Assembly (NCBI GenBank): GCA_030760725.1
Contig: JASWHV010000007.1
Location: 22,232,824 to 22,296,823 of the forward strand
DNA length: 64,000 nt
Source: Neostapfia colusana
Taxonomy: Eukaryota > Streptophyta > Magnoliopsida > Poales > Poaceae
Reading direction: 5' to 3'
The notes under the pieces are model-generated. The model saw only the letters and a list, made by a program, of their open reading frames with translations, searched no databases and was not told where the DNA came from. The position numbers and the translations under genes were made by a program. This document shows, in pieces, positions 39,697 through 50,172 of the stretch (position 1 is its first letter; the number at the start of each line of letters is the position of its first letter).

Positions 39697-42216
39697 ATGG
39701 CCGGAAGAGGAAAGGGTCGTGCTGCCAACCCCGCCAACAACAACGATGAGGCCTGCAACCCTCATCTTTCTGGGAGCCAAGACAGGGGTGGACGCCGTGA
39801 GGGAGTTGATCCCATCCACCAAATGCTTGAAAATCAAAATCAGCTCATCCAAAACCTCACTCAAGTGGTGACCAACTTGCATCAAGTTCCACCTCCACAA
39901 GCTGCACCACGCCAACCAAGGTTCAGTGAGTTTCTAGGAACTCAACCTCCGAAGTTTGCAAGTGTTGCTGAACCTCTGGAGGCAGATGACTGGTTAAAGA
40001 CCATTGAGAGCAAGATGAGGATCATACAGCGCCAAGGGTATGAGAGGGTGTTGTTTGCCTCTCATCGATTGCATGGACCTGCTGCTGATTGGTGGACCGC
40101 CTACGTGGCCGCCCATCATGACCCTGAGAACATCACTTGGGAAGAGTTTAAGCGTAGCTTCCGCAACCATTACATACCAAGGGGTGAACTCAAAAACAAG
40201 AGGAAGGAGTTCTTGGGGTTGCAGCAAGGAAACATGACTGTGAGGGAATACCTCACTAAATTTACTCAACTCTCCCGTTATGCCCCACGGGACATAGAGA
40301 CTGACAAGCAGAAACAGGATTGTTTCATGGAAGGACTTACCGGAGAAATGCAGTGTGCAATGTCCTCCAACGAGTATGAAAGCTTCCAAAAGATGGTGGA
40401 CAGAGCATTTGTGGTAGAAAGGAAGCTGAAGGCCTTGGAAAATGAAAACAAGAGGAAGGCCGGGTGGTCACACCAAGCCTCCGGGAGCAACACCCGCCCA
40501 CGACTGATGCAGCAACCCGCAGGGCAGACGAACCGTGCTGCGGTACCCTACTCAGCACCAAGAGGGTACAACCCGAACTACAGGCCTCCGGCAGCACCAA
40601 TACAGCCACAACGTCAGTTCGTACAGCAGCCTCGTCCCGCATATCCACCTCGACCAGCAGTACAAGGACCCCCAAACCAACCCCAAGACAACAAAGGACA
40701 GGCACCTAAGGTTGGGGTGCAATGTTTTAACTGTGGTGAAGTGGGGCACTACGCCCATAAGTGCCCAAAGAAGAAGCCCGCGCAGCCGCAACAACAGAAT
40801 GTAATGAGAGGATGGGTGAACCACGTCACCATGGAGGAGGCGCAAGAGGCACCCGACGTGGTAGTTGGTAAGTTTCCTGCCAATTTACATATTGCAACCC
40901 TGTTGTTTGATTCTGGTGCTACCCACTCGTTCATTGCCCAAGGGTTTGTTAAGAAGCATGACCTAGCAACAACACAAATGAACCATATGCTAGCAGTAAA
41001 CTCTCCAGGTGGAGAAATAAGGACAAGACAAGTGTGTCCCAAAGTGAACCTAGACATTAATGGGGTAGTATTTACTGCTAACCTCATAGTGATAGATTCA
41101 CAAGGGATAGATATTATGTTGGGTATGGATTGGTTGACCAAACATAAAGGAATCATCCATTGTTCGACCAGAACGGTGGAACTAACTCACCCTAGTGGCA
41201 CAAGAGTAAAGTTTATGACAATACAAGAGCCTAAGAGGGACATTAAATTAAATCAAGTTGAGGTGAAAGTGGAGGAGATCAGAATCATCAGGGAGTATCC
41301 AGATGTTTTTCCAGAGGAGTTGCCAGGAATGCCTCCTGATCGTGAAGTGGGATTCGCAATTGAGCTAGTGCCTCGAACAGCCCCGATATACAAGAGACCT
41401 TATCGGATGGACTCCAAGCAGCTGGGAGAACTCAAGGATCATTTGAGAGAATTGACGGAGAAGGGGTATATTCATCCTAGTTCCTCACCTTGGGGAGCTC
41501 CAGTTATATTTGTGCCCAAGAAGGACGGAACCCAAAAGTTATGCGTGGACTACCGTGCCTTGAATGAGGTAACCATCAAGAACAAGTACCCATTACCCCG
41601 CATTGAAGACTTGTTTGATCAGTTGAGGGGAGCTTGTGTGTTCTCAAAAATTGATCTCAGGTCGGGATACCACCAACTTAAGATAAGGCAAACCGATATT
41701 CCAAAGACAGCTTTCGTATCTCGGTACGGACTGTATGAATACACCGTCATGCCTTTCGGGCTAACCAATGCCCCGGCGTACTTCATGTATCTCATGAACA
41801 AGGTATTCATGGAATATCTGGACAAATTTGTGGTGGTTTTCATAGATGACATTCTCATCTTCTCCAAAGATGAAGAGGAACATGAGAAACATCTAAGGTT
41901 GATGTTGCAGAAGCTGAGAGAACACCAACTATATGCCAAGCTGAGCAAGTGTGAGTTTTGGCTGAAGAGAGTTCCCTTCTTAGGACATATAATCTCGGAG
42001 GGAGGAATCTCCGTGGATCCCGCCAAAATCGAGGATATACAGAAGTGGAAGACCCCTGAAAATGTAGGGAAGTTTGAAGCTTCTTGGGATTGGCAGGATA
42101 CTATCGACGGTTTATTGAGGGATTCTATAAGATCTCGAGACCCCTCACCAAACTGTTGGAGAAGGGAATCATATTCACATGGACGCCGCAGTGCGAGACG
42201 AGTTTTCAGGAGTTAA
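39697..42216 (+). CDS. Element E Gag, protease and reverse transcriptase (open part of gag-pol)
   Basis: 839 codons; true coding runs to about 42066. Order: N-terminus MAGRGKGRAANPANNND; capsid around residues 125-205 (DWWTAYVAAHHDPENITWEE, YIPRGELKNKRKEFLGL); zinc knuckle CFNCGEVGHYAHKC at about 343-356; protease LLFDSGATHSF with Asp about 405 and DIMLGMDWLTKH; RT with SSPWGAPVIFVPKKDGTQK, LRSGYHQLKI, FGLTNAPAYF and the catalytic VFIDDILIFSK at about 713-723. Near 42066 one G is missing (GTAGGGAAG against GTAGGGGAAG in C), so the last 50 codons are out of frame. This is the best preserved gag-pol of the family here. Confidence 0.93.
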   Translation: MAGRGKGRAANPANNNDEACNPHLSGSQDRGGRREGVDPIHQMLENQNQLIQNLTQVVTNLHQVPPPQAAPRQPRFSEFLGTQPPKFASVAEPLEADDWLKTIESKMRIIQRQGYERVLFASHRLHGPAADWWTAYVAAHHDPENITWEEFKRSFRNHYIPRGELKNKRKEFLGLQQGNMTVREYLTKFTQLSRYAPRDIETDKQKQDCFMEGLTGEMQCAMSSNEYESFQKMVDRAFVVERKLKALENENKRKAGWSHQASGSNTRPRLMQQPAGQTNRAAVPYSAPRGYNPNYRPPAAPIQPQRQFVQQPRPAYPPRPAVQGPPNQPQDNKGQAPKVGVQCFNCGEVGHYAHKCPKKKPAQPQQQNVMRGWVNHVTMEEAQEAPDVVVGKFPANLHIATLLFDSGATHSFIAQGFVKKHDLATTQMNHMLAVNSPGGEIRTRQVCPKVNLDINGVVFTANLIVIDSQGIDIMLGMDWLTKHKGIIHCSTRTVELTHPSGTRVKFMTIQEPKRDIKLNQVEVKVEEIRIIREYPDVFPEELPGMPPDREVGFAIELVPRTAPIYKRPYRMDSKQLGELKDHLRELTEKGYIHPSSSPWGAPVIFVPKKDGTQKLCVDYRALNEVTIKNKYPLPRIEDLFDQLRGACVFSKIDLRSGYHQLKIRQTDIPKTAFVSRYGLYEYTVMPFGLTNAPAYFMYLMNKVFMEYLDKFVVVFIDDILIFSKDEEEHEKHLRLMLQKLREHQLYAKLSKCEFWLKRVPFLGHIISEGGISVDPAKIEDIQKWKTPENVGKFEASWDWQDTIDGLLRDSIRSRDPSPNCWRRESYSHGRRSARRVFRS

Positions 42217-42998
42217 AGAAAAGATTGACAACAGCCCCAGTGCTAATTATGCCAGATATGCAGAAGAACTTTACGGTGTACTGCGATGCCTCTGGAAACG
42301 GGTTTGGATGTGTTCTCATGCAAGAAGGGCATGTCGTGGCTTATGCATCCCGGCAGCTCCGGAAGCACGAGAAGAACTATCCTACACATGACCTAGAACT
42401 AGCCGCAGTGGTACACGTGTTGAAAATTTGGCGGCATTACTTGATGGGGAAGAGGACAGAGATATATACGGACCATAAGAGTTTAAAGTACATTTTCACA
42501 CAGCCAGATCTCAACCTCAGACAAAGGAGATGGTTAGAACTAATCAATGACTTTGATGTGGGCATCAACTATCATCCTAGGAAAGCAAACGTCGTGGCAG
42601 ATGCTTTAAGCCGGAAAGTGCAGGTCAATAGGTTGAACTTGAAGGACATGCCTGCAGAATTGAAGGACGATGTTATAAGACTCAATCTATGCCTGGTGAA
42701 TAGTGGTGAAGCCATCGCCATGGAAGTGGACTCCACGCTAGAGCAAGACATACGCGATATTCAAAAGAATGACGAGAAGATACAAGAAATCAGGCAACTC
42801 ATCAAGGAAAATAAAGCCCCTGGTTTCAGAGAGGATGAACAAGGAACGGTGTGGCACGGGAAAAGAATCTGTGTGCCAGAAGTAAAAAAGATCCGTGAGT
42901 TGATTTTGAAGGAGTTCACAATTCTGACTATTCCATTCATCCTGGGAGTACGAAGATGTACCAGGACCTCAAGAGCAGGTATTGGTGGTATGGAATGA
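42067..42998 (+). pseudogene. Element E RNase H and integrase start
   Basis: After the frameshift the pol frame is open from 42084. It encodes the RT end (GLAGYYRRFIEGFYKISRPL) and RNase H (FTVYCDASGNGFGCVL, HDLELAAVVHVLKIWRHYL, DHKSLKYIFTQPDLNLRQ, YHPRKANVVADALSR), then the linker to integrase. A second 1-nt loss near 42915 (GGAGTTCAC against GGAGGCTCAT in C) shifts the frame just before the zinc-binding HPGSTKMYQD motif. Confidence 0.92.
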
Positions 42999-43663
42999 AG
43001 CGAGATGTCGCGGAACATGTTGCCCTATGTGACACATGTCAGTTGGTGAAAGCAGAACATCAACGACCCGCAGGATTATTGCAACCACTCAAAGTGCCTG
43101 AATGGAAATGGGAAGAAATCGGTATGGATTTCATAGTGGGATTGCCTAGGACCCAATCAGGATATGATTCAATATGGGTCATCATCGATAGGCTAACCAA
43201 GGTAGCTCATTTCATCCCCGTGAAATAAAGCTACAGCGGATCCAAATTGGCAGAATTGTACATGTCAAAGATCGTGTGTTACCATGGAGTGCCGAAGAAT
43301 ATAGTGTCGGATCGAGGGACACGGTTCACCTCGAGGTTCTGGCAGAAGTTGCACGAAACCATGGGAACCCATCTGAACTTTAGTTCTGCCTATCATCCCC
43401 AAACGGACGGCAAGACGGAAAGAACCAACCAGATTCTTGAGGATATGCTGAGAGCATGTCCACTCAAAAACAATCGGAGTTGGGACAAGAACCTGTCGTA
43501 TGCGGAGTTCTCCTATAACAACAGCTATCAGGCTAGTATGAAGATGTCACAGTTCGAAGCTTTGTATGGGAGGAAGTGCAGAACTCCCCTATTTTGGAAC
43601 CAAACAGGGGAAAGTATAAAGTGTTTGGTCCCGAAGTACTACAATAAGCCGAGGCGAAAGTGA
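42956..43663 (+). pseudogene. Element E integrase core
   Basis: Frame of 42956: MYQDLKSRYWWYGMKRDVAE, CDTCQLVKAEHQRP, GMDFIVGLPRTQSGYDSIWV. A TAA at 43226-43228 replaces GAA of C. The same frame continues: SDRGTRFTSRFWQKLHETMG, SSAYHPQTDGKTERTNQILE, and the third acidic-residue region ILEDMLRACPL. A 2-nt insertion near 43615 shifts the end. Confidence 0.92.
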
Positions 43664-44247
43664 GGGAAATTCGCAACAACTTGAGGATAGCACAGACACG
43701 ACAAAAGAGCTATGCCGATGTTCGGAGAAGAGAGCTCGTTTTCAACGTGGGAGACTATGTCTATCTCAAGGTGTCCCCTATCCGAGGACTTCGTCGGTTC
43801 AAGGTGAAAGGGAAGTTATCACCTCGATACATCGGACCCTTTGAAGTTCTGGAGAGGAAAGGCGAAGTGGCGTATCAACTAGAATTACCGGCTCGCCTAT
43901 CGGATGTGCACGATGTATTCCATGTGTCACAGCTCAAGAAATGTCTAAGAACGCCTGAAGAGGTGTTACCCATGAATGAGGTTGACATAGCTGAGGATTT
44001 GTCTTATGCCGAGCAACCATCCAAGATTTTGGAAACAATGGAACGCCTCACAAGAAATAAAAGAATCCGGATGTGCAAGGTGCAGTGGAAGCATCACTCG
44101 GAAGAGGAAGCCACCTGGGAGCGAGAAGATGAGCTTAAGGCACATTTCCGGAATTGTTTTCTTAGAACCACCAATCTCGAGGACGAGATTTCTTTTAAGG
44201 GGGGTAGAGCTATAACACCCCAAAAGCCTGTTAAGAGGGGAATTTAA
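43660..44247 (+). pseudogene. Element E integrase C-terminus and chromodomain
   Basis: REIRNNLRIAQTRQKSYADV, then KLSPRYIGPFEVLERKGEVA, HDVFHVSQLKKCLRTPEE and the chromodomain MCKVQWKHHSEEEATWERED. A 1-nt loss near 44145 moves the natural stop, so the frame runs into the LTR and ends at 44247. Confidence 0.9.
44195..44210 (+). other. Element E polypurine tract
   Basis: TTTTAAGGGGGGTAGAGC next to the 3' LTR, as in C. Confidence 0.87.
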
Positions 44248-47200
44248 AAATTTTTGGACGTATTGCATGTGTTGCAAAAATTTAAATTCAAACTGGAATT
44301 CAAATTAAACTCAAAACAGAAATGAAAAAGAAAAAGAAAAGGAAAAAAAATAAACCTCTCTGGCCAGTGGGCCGAAACCCACCAGCCGGCCCACTCATTC
44401 CCGCGCCAGCCCGCAAGCCGTGCGCCCGCGTATCTCTCGCAGACAGACGGGACCCACCTGCCATCCCCGACCTCCCGCTCGCGCCGACCCCGGACTGTTC
44501 CCCGCGCGCGCGATCGTAACTGACTGGATTTCCGCGTCCGGCAGCCCGACTCCCGGTCCCAGAAGGCTCCAGCTCGATCTAAACAAACCCGCCGCCCTTC
44601 CCCAGCTATATAAACCCCGGCATCTCCCCGTTTTCCCCCACGATCCGCCGTTTTTCCTTCCGGTGAGAACCCGAGTTTCCCCGGCAAATTTCGCTCGATC
44701 TTCGTTCAGGATTTCTGATCTAACTCGCTGGTCTTGATCCACCGCCTCCGGGGAACCGCACAGGTGCAGAAAACTCGGTGGTTTGCGCTTCAAACACAGC
44801 GCCGACGAGCCTCGCCGTGAATTCACCTCGGACCTCGTCGCCGACCGCTTTCCAGGACCTCCGAGATCAAGAAAACCCCCGAGGTGAGATCCCCGACCTC
44901 CCCTCTACCGATCTATGCCATAAAATCACAGTTCTAGGAAGAATTGACGAAGATCCGAAACTCTCTGGCGAGATCGCCGCCTCCCGCCGCCGTGCGCCGC
45001 CGGGCAGCGCCGCCCGCACTCGATCAGAGCGACGTGGCCGCTTGTGCGCCGTCTATTTTAAATCACACGGTAGAATTTAAATCCCCGCGTACCGGTTCGA
45101 CGTTATAATCTCAGCCGTCTATTTTAAATCGGACGGTCCACGTCCGCCCCGTGTTATAGAGGCCGGGATTCTTACGCGCTACCCCCTGGGGTTCTCGGAA
45201 AATACGAGCTAACCCCGGAAACTTCTGATCTAGCTCCTGGAACTTCAGAAAATCATGTAAATTCATTTAAAAATCAGTTTTAGCCCCTGGACTTAATAAA
45301 AATTAGGAAAACCCCTCTGTTATGTGTTGTTAGACCCCTGGAAATTCTTAAAATAATATAATAGACCCTGTAGTAGGGTGAGTTTACCTTTTTAACCCTA
45401 TGTGATATTAAATTTAGGAATTTGAATATGTGATTAGTATTTAAAATTTAAAAGATGGGACAAACACATTGTAAATTCAAATTAAAAACTTTCCTAGTAC
45501 TTGGAAAACTTTGGAGTGAGATAAAAATAGATTTTTGGCTGAAATGAATCTGTTTAATTGATTATTAACATTTATTAGTTATAGGGACACATTTTTAAGT
45601 AGGGAATAATTCTAAAAATTAGTAAAATAAATGTAAAATAGCTCACATCAGAGGAGAAGTTCAAAAATATATTATTTAATATTTTAGACCCAAAACCTAT
45701 TCTGTTTAGATGAGGTGTCTTACTATTTTCATAATAAAGTTCAAATTTAGGTATAGGAAATAGATCTGAAAATATAGCAAGCTAGGTATGAATAACTAGA
45801 AAATGATAAATGAAGTTTCTAAAATCCAAAGAATTCAGTTTAGGGTTGGTAGAAGGTCTGAAGACACATATGGAGTAGGAAAATACCTTTCATGCATACT
45901 TGGTAGCTAAAATGTGTATCAATTAAATATAAGGGATTTATTTAAATTAGAATTCATATATAGTATGCCAACATAAATATGAATACAAAAGTAGAAATCA
46001 TATGCACATGTTTAAAAGTGCATGTAAGCCCAAAAATCAACACACATAGAGTAACCACAACACATAGGAATGGGAATGACTTTCATAAATGTGAATGTGT
46101 GGTTTGTATGAAGTGGAAGTGTGAACTATGTCTTATGGATTGTTGTTTTCTTTTGCTATGTGTGATGGTATGAAGTAGAACCTGCTCCAGAGCAAGTTCT
46201 TCCTTTCCAAGATCAGGACTACCCATTCCAAGAGCAGCAGGAAGAAGGCAAGTGTCCTTGACCACTTTGATCCCATACTAGGATGTGTAGATAGAATTAT
46301 TTGCATTGTCAATTGAAAAGATGAAACCCATGCTAGGATGTTTCCCTAGAATTGCATTACCTTGTTTCCTTGTAGCTTGGGTTGGGATTCATTTTATCAT
46401 GTCATTTATTATTATGCATATGCTTAGCCATGCTTAGAATGGGATATTTGGGATATGAGATCATCAGTTTTTTTACCATACTCTTGAGTGAGATATTGTG
46501 AGTTATGTAGAGGTAGGGATCAAGGCAAGTTGGATGTTTTGGTTGGTGCTGGGTGCACGAGACTCGGATTTGTGTTTAGTACTTGCCTGGATCCTAAGGA
46601 CCGGTTCATGGAGCATGTAACCTAGCTTTACCGTGCCAACCACATGCTGACATGGGGCAGCTTGGCCAATTAATTAGGTGTATCCCCGGCGTAGTATGGG
46701 TGTTTTGGATGGTGCGGGGAATAGGTGTCAGCTGGACTACCATATGAACTGCAAGGCTCAAGAGGGGGCCACTGCAGCGGGGTTGGAGCCTCTTATATGC
46801 TGTTAGGGGTGAAACCTCAGTGGGCCCACGCTCATCGGGAATCCCTTTGTAAAGGCTTCGTAGTGATCTCCTGGCTACACACCTGGGAAGTGTGAATGTG
46901 GTTCGTGACCACTGGCATAATGGAGGTTCTTTTAGTCCACCCGGCAACGGGGGATGAAATCACTACATGTGGGTACAGTGGTGCAAACTCTGCAGAGTCA
47001 AAAATGTCATGACAGCCGTGCTCACGGTCAAGAGCGGCTTGGACTTATTCATGATTAGAGTATGATGACCTTGGAGGTTGTGAATGTTAAGCGGGGAGCT
47101 TAACATTGGAAATGATGTTATGGTTATTTGATTATGATGATGGGATGGGAGTTTGGGACCATTTCACCTCTGTAGTAATGTAGGTGCTTAATAAGCTAAG

Positions 47201-47649
47201 GTGATAGGTATTAATTGAGTAGTGCTTTAACCCTAAGTTCAATCTCTCCTTGCTTTAGCCATGCATGACATAACTTTCCCACACTTGCTGAGTACCATCG
47301 GTACTCAACCTTGCATATTTGTGGGTTTATATTGCTGCTCAGGTCAAGATAATGAAGTGGTGTTTAATGACCAAGACTTTGGACCCGAAGAAGGTTTCTA
47401 GGTTCATGGAGTCTCCCGGGCAACGCCTGTGATGGAGCTCACAAGAATAATATTCCTCTGCTAGATTATTTATTTGTGATGAACATTATCATCGTCCGTC
47501 GAGACATATGCTATGTAAGACTTATTTATATTCGACACCTGGCTTGTAATAAATGATGCTTCACTATTTGTCATCACATGTATGAGAAAATGATCCTGGC
47601 ATACATGTGATATTCACTTGGTTGTTCTTCGGAAAAACCGGGTGTGACA
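44211..47649 (+). repeat. Element E 3' LTR
   Basis: 3439 bp. It begins TATAACACC (the canonical TG has become TA) and ends GTGTGACA. It holds a TATA box (about 44607-44614), the donor-like site GAG/GTGAGA (44884), exon-like blocks 46179-46247 and 47343-47401 with intact acceptors, and the hairpins seen in C. Confidence 0.95.
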
Positions 47650-48405
47650 ACAACCTCGACCTATAGCCCACTCTCCATGAAAACCACCGGAGATGGGACC
47701 TCACCGGCGACCCGAGCCCGCAAAACAACGGCGGCTACAAAAACTCGAAGAACTCCTCCGGTCCTTGATGGTTTCGAGCGCCATTTGAGCGAGAAGGACC
47801 GTAGCGACCTAGCAAAGCTTCTCTTAGATCAGAAGGATCTCTAGCTACTCCTGCGCGCCGAATTTGGTTGTAGATCGAGGGCCGTCGCTATGAACTAGGG
47901 TTTGGTAAAACTCAAAATTCTAGTTACCCGCGGAACCAAATGAGGAACAGTTTTCAGCTACACCATCTAGGCTGTCACGTGCACCTTTTTCGTACAGGGA
48001 ACCGGAGATGAAGAACGCTGTAGCATGCTGTCGACGGTGAGGCCAAACTGTGCTCCGCCGGTTCACTTCGGCACTCAACGGTGATCGTCCGTTTGCGGCT
48101 ACTACGAGCAAGCAACCGTGGTGTGGATGTGGTAGGTCGATAGAGCACGTCGTGGCTCTGCTTTCTTGCGTTGGGAGCTTGATCAACCGGTGTTTGGCCG
48201 GTTGTGGCAAACCGAACAGAGAGCACGGTGCTGGTGCATGTTCTTCACGGGAGAGAGCGGCTAGCGAGCAAGAGAGGCAAAAAAGAAATTCGTTGCTGTG
48301 ACCGTGTCGTGTTGAAGTGTACGAACGACCGACAAAACCAGGAGGTGGCGCGGTGGTGTCATTGGGTGGGGGTTCTGCGGGAGCTGGCGAGCGCTCGGTG
48401 GAAGG
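47650..48405 (-). repeat. Element F 3' LTR, segment 2
   Basis: Lies between the E TSD and the G TSD. No similarity to E or G and no supported gene. Assigned to the F LTR by nesting: removing E and G joins it to 32607-35259 and 55481-56111. The matching part of the right LTR is off the window, so this rests on structure only. Confidence 0.68.
48401..48405 (+). repeat. Target-site duplication of element G (left copy)
   Basis: GAAGG before the 5' LTR; GAAGG again at 55476-55480 after the 3' LTR. Confidence 0.95.
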
Positions 48406-48835
48406 TGTTGGTGATATGCCCAAGAGGCAATCATAACAATTCGGATAAAGGCCTGATGGATATTTGATCCATAAGAAATTAGGGTACTAATGGGCCTGTG
48501 ACCTAAAAGCCCATTAGCGCGCCTATAAATATGAGGGGTAGGGTTACGGACAGATGTCTCCACCAGATAGCAGTCCCAGCCGCCGCCCCTCACAGGTCAG
48601 CCGCCGAAACCCCTGCCGCGCGCACGGTGCTAGCACACCGACGCACGGCGTTCCTCCCTGTACGTGTGGACTCCGTGGAGGCGCTGCTGTTACTGCTGCG
48701 CTGATCGGCTACGGCGCGCATCTACGATCCGCTGCGCTGCGCGTCTAGTGGTAACGATCCATGACCTTCTCACTCGCATGTTTCCTGGGTGATACGGTCG
48801 AATTGCTAGAGTAGTGCATCGCCTATTTCCCAACA
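48406..48835 (+). repeat. Element G 5' LTR
   Basis: 430 bp, TGTTGGTGATATG...TTTCCCAACA, with a 6-7 bp terminal inverted repeat. TATAAAT at 48534-48540. Confidence 0.97.
48534..48540 (+). promoter_or_regulatory. LTR TATA box of element G
   Basis: GCGCGCCTATAAATATGAGG; the copy in the 3' LTR is at 55164-55170. Confidence 0.75.
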
Positions 48836-48836
48836 G

Positions 48837-48849
48837 TGGTACCAGAGCC
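48837..48849 (+). other. Element G primer binding site
   Basis: TGGTACCAGAGCC one base after the LTR. It differs from the usual tRNA-Met-type TGGTATCAGAGCC at one base. Confidence 0.85.
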
Positions 48850-50172
48850 GACTTGCGTAGTTTTTGGTCTGGATCTTAGATGCGATCTACTGCAGACAAG
48901 TTCATATGATGAATTTTTATAGTTCGGCTTCTGGGGTTTGGAATTGGTTAGAGTAGATTGCCATCATATGACTAAAGGATTAGTTCGTGCTCCTTCTCTG
49001 CTCTGTGCGCAACCTGTCCCTACCGGCTGGAATCACCATCGGGACTAATAGTGTACATAGCTAGCAGATTGAGCCAACAGATCACGGTCATGTGTCGCGA
49101 TCTTCTCGTGGATAACCAGTCACAATGAAAATTGAGGCATTCTGAATGGCTCAGATTCGGGTTGATCTGATCAATTCGATGAGATTTTCATAGTGATTTC
49201 ATAGATGCGATCTATGTAATTCCGTTTGGTGTCTGCTATAGTGACATCATTAAGTTGTTTCGCGATAGACATCGTTCTACGCTTAACTTGTTTTTGCAGG
49301 GAATGATGTGAATGGTATGGCCTAAATATGATGTGATAATCTGTGTGTAAAATTCGTGCAGCCTGCGTGTTGCAAATTTAACACAACCGGGTTGAGGTTG
49401 TCACATATTTGTATAACGATCTGCGTGTCACCCTGTGATGCCTGATCTCTCATGTAATTTATTTGATAGCTATTAGATGTATTAGCTTCTTTTATATTCA
49501 TTGAGAAACCTCAAGCATGATGGCGATGGTGATCACCATAAGAAGGGAGACATGGCGGTATAGATCATGATGGAACCATGGTGATGGAGATCACTATGAT
49601 CCTAAAGGCCATACTATTCACATATATGATATGATCGTATGCCTGTGATGTTTTACTATTCTTTTCATGCTTTTCATATGGTGGATGTTTTGTCATGATA
49701 GAATAGCTTCCCTCGGAAAAGTTGAGTATTTGATGCCATTTACCTATAGCTGCACCTATGTTGTTTTGATCGTTGTATGGTAGGTTTGCCAAAGCAAAAT
49801 ACCGTCATCTATCATAATGAATAGGGTGAATGTTGGACATTCACATGCATAGTATTGGTTTACTCAACAAAGCTATCAAAACGGTTTTGGGCTTTATGGC
49901 ATAGTGTTGGGAGCCGGGGCATTGGATGTCACCCAACAAACAAGAATCATATAGAGATATGATTAACAATGGTTGTTTACCTATGTTACTAATTTTCTAG
50001 CAGTGAAGCCAAAGCTCACTAGGAATTAGTGAATATGGATCTTGGACCACTATATGTCGTTAGAGGGAGGACGATGCTCATATAGTGGTGGTGTCTTTTA
50101 TTAAACTGTTAATAAAAGATTGGTACATAACATAGTGCTAAAACCTTGCATATTTATTTTCTATTGTAGATC
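48850..50172 (+). other. Element G long 5' leader with splice-site-like signals
   Basis: About 1.3 kb without a supported ORF. It has two good acceptor-like sites: CTTGTTTTTGCAG near 49300, and TATTTATTTTCTATTGTAG ending at 50169, three bases before the gag ATG. Whether introns are removed is not known from the sequence alone. Confidence 0.55.

Larger units (their letters stand above)
35260..47649 (+). mobile_element. Element E: full-length Ty3/gypsy chromovirus with ORF0
   Basis: 12.39 kb, the same family as C but a distinct subgroup. LTRs are 35260-38413 and 44211-47649, with TSD ACAAC. ORF0 is intact and gag-RT is open for about 790 codons. Pol is broken downstream by several 1-2 nt indels and one stop. 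A sample of about 215 bp between the LTRs shows four substitutions. It is inserted in the left LTR of F. Confidence 0.96.

Noticed and set aside
47644..48593. ORFs between E and G resembling gene 5' regions
   Set aside because: Short, overlapping on both strands, no family recognised, and cut by the G insertion. Best explained as F LTR segment 2.
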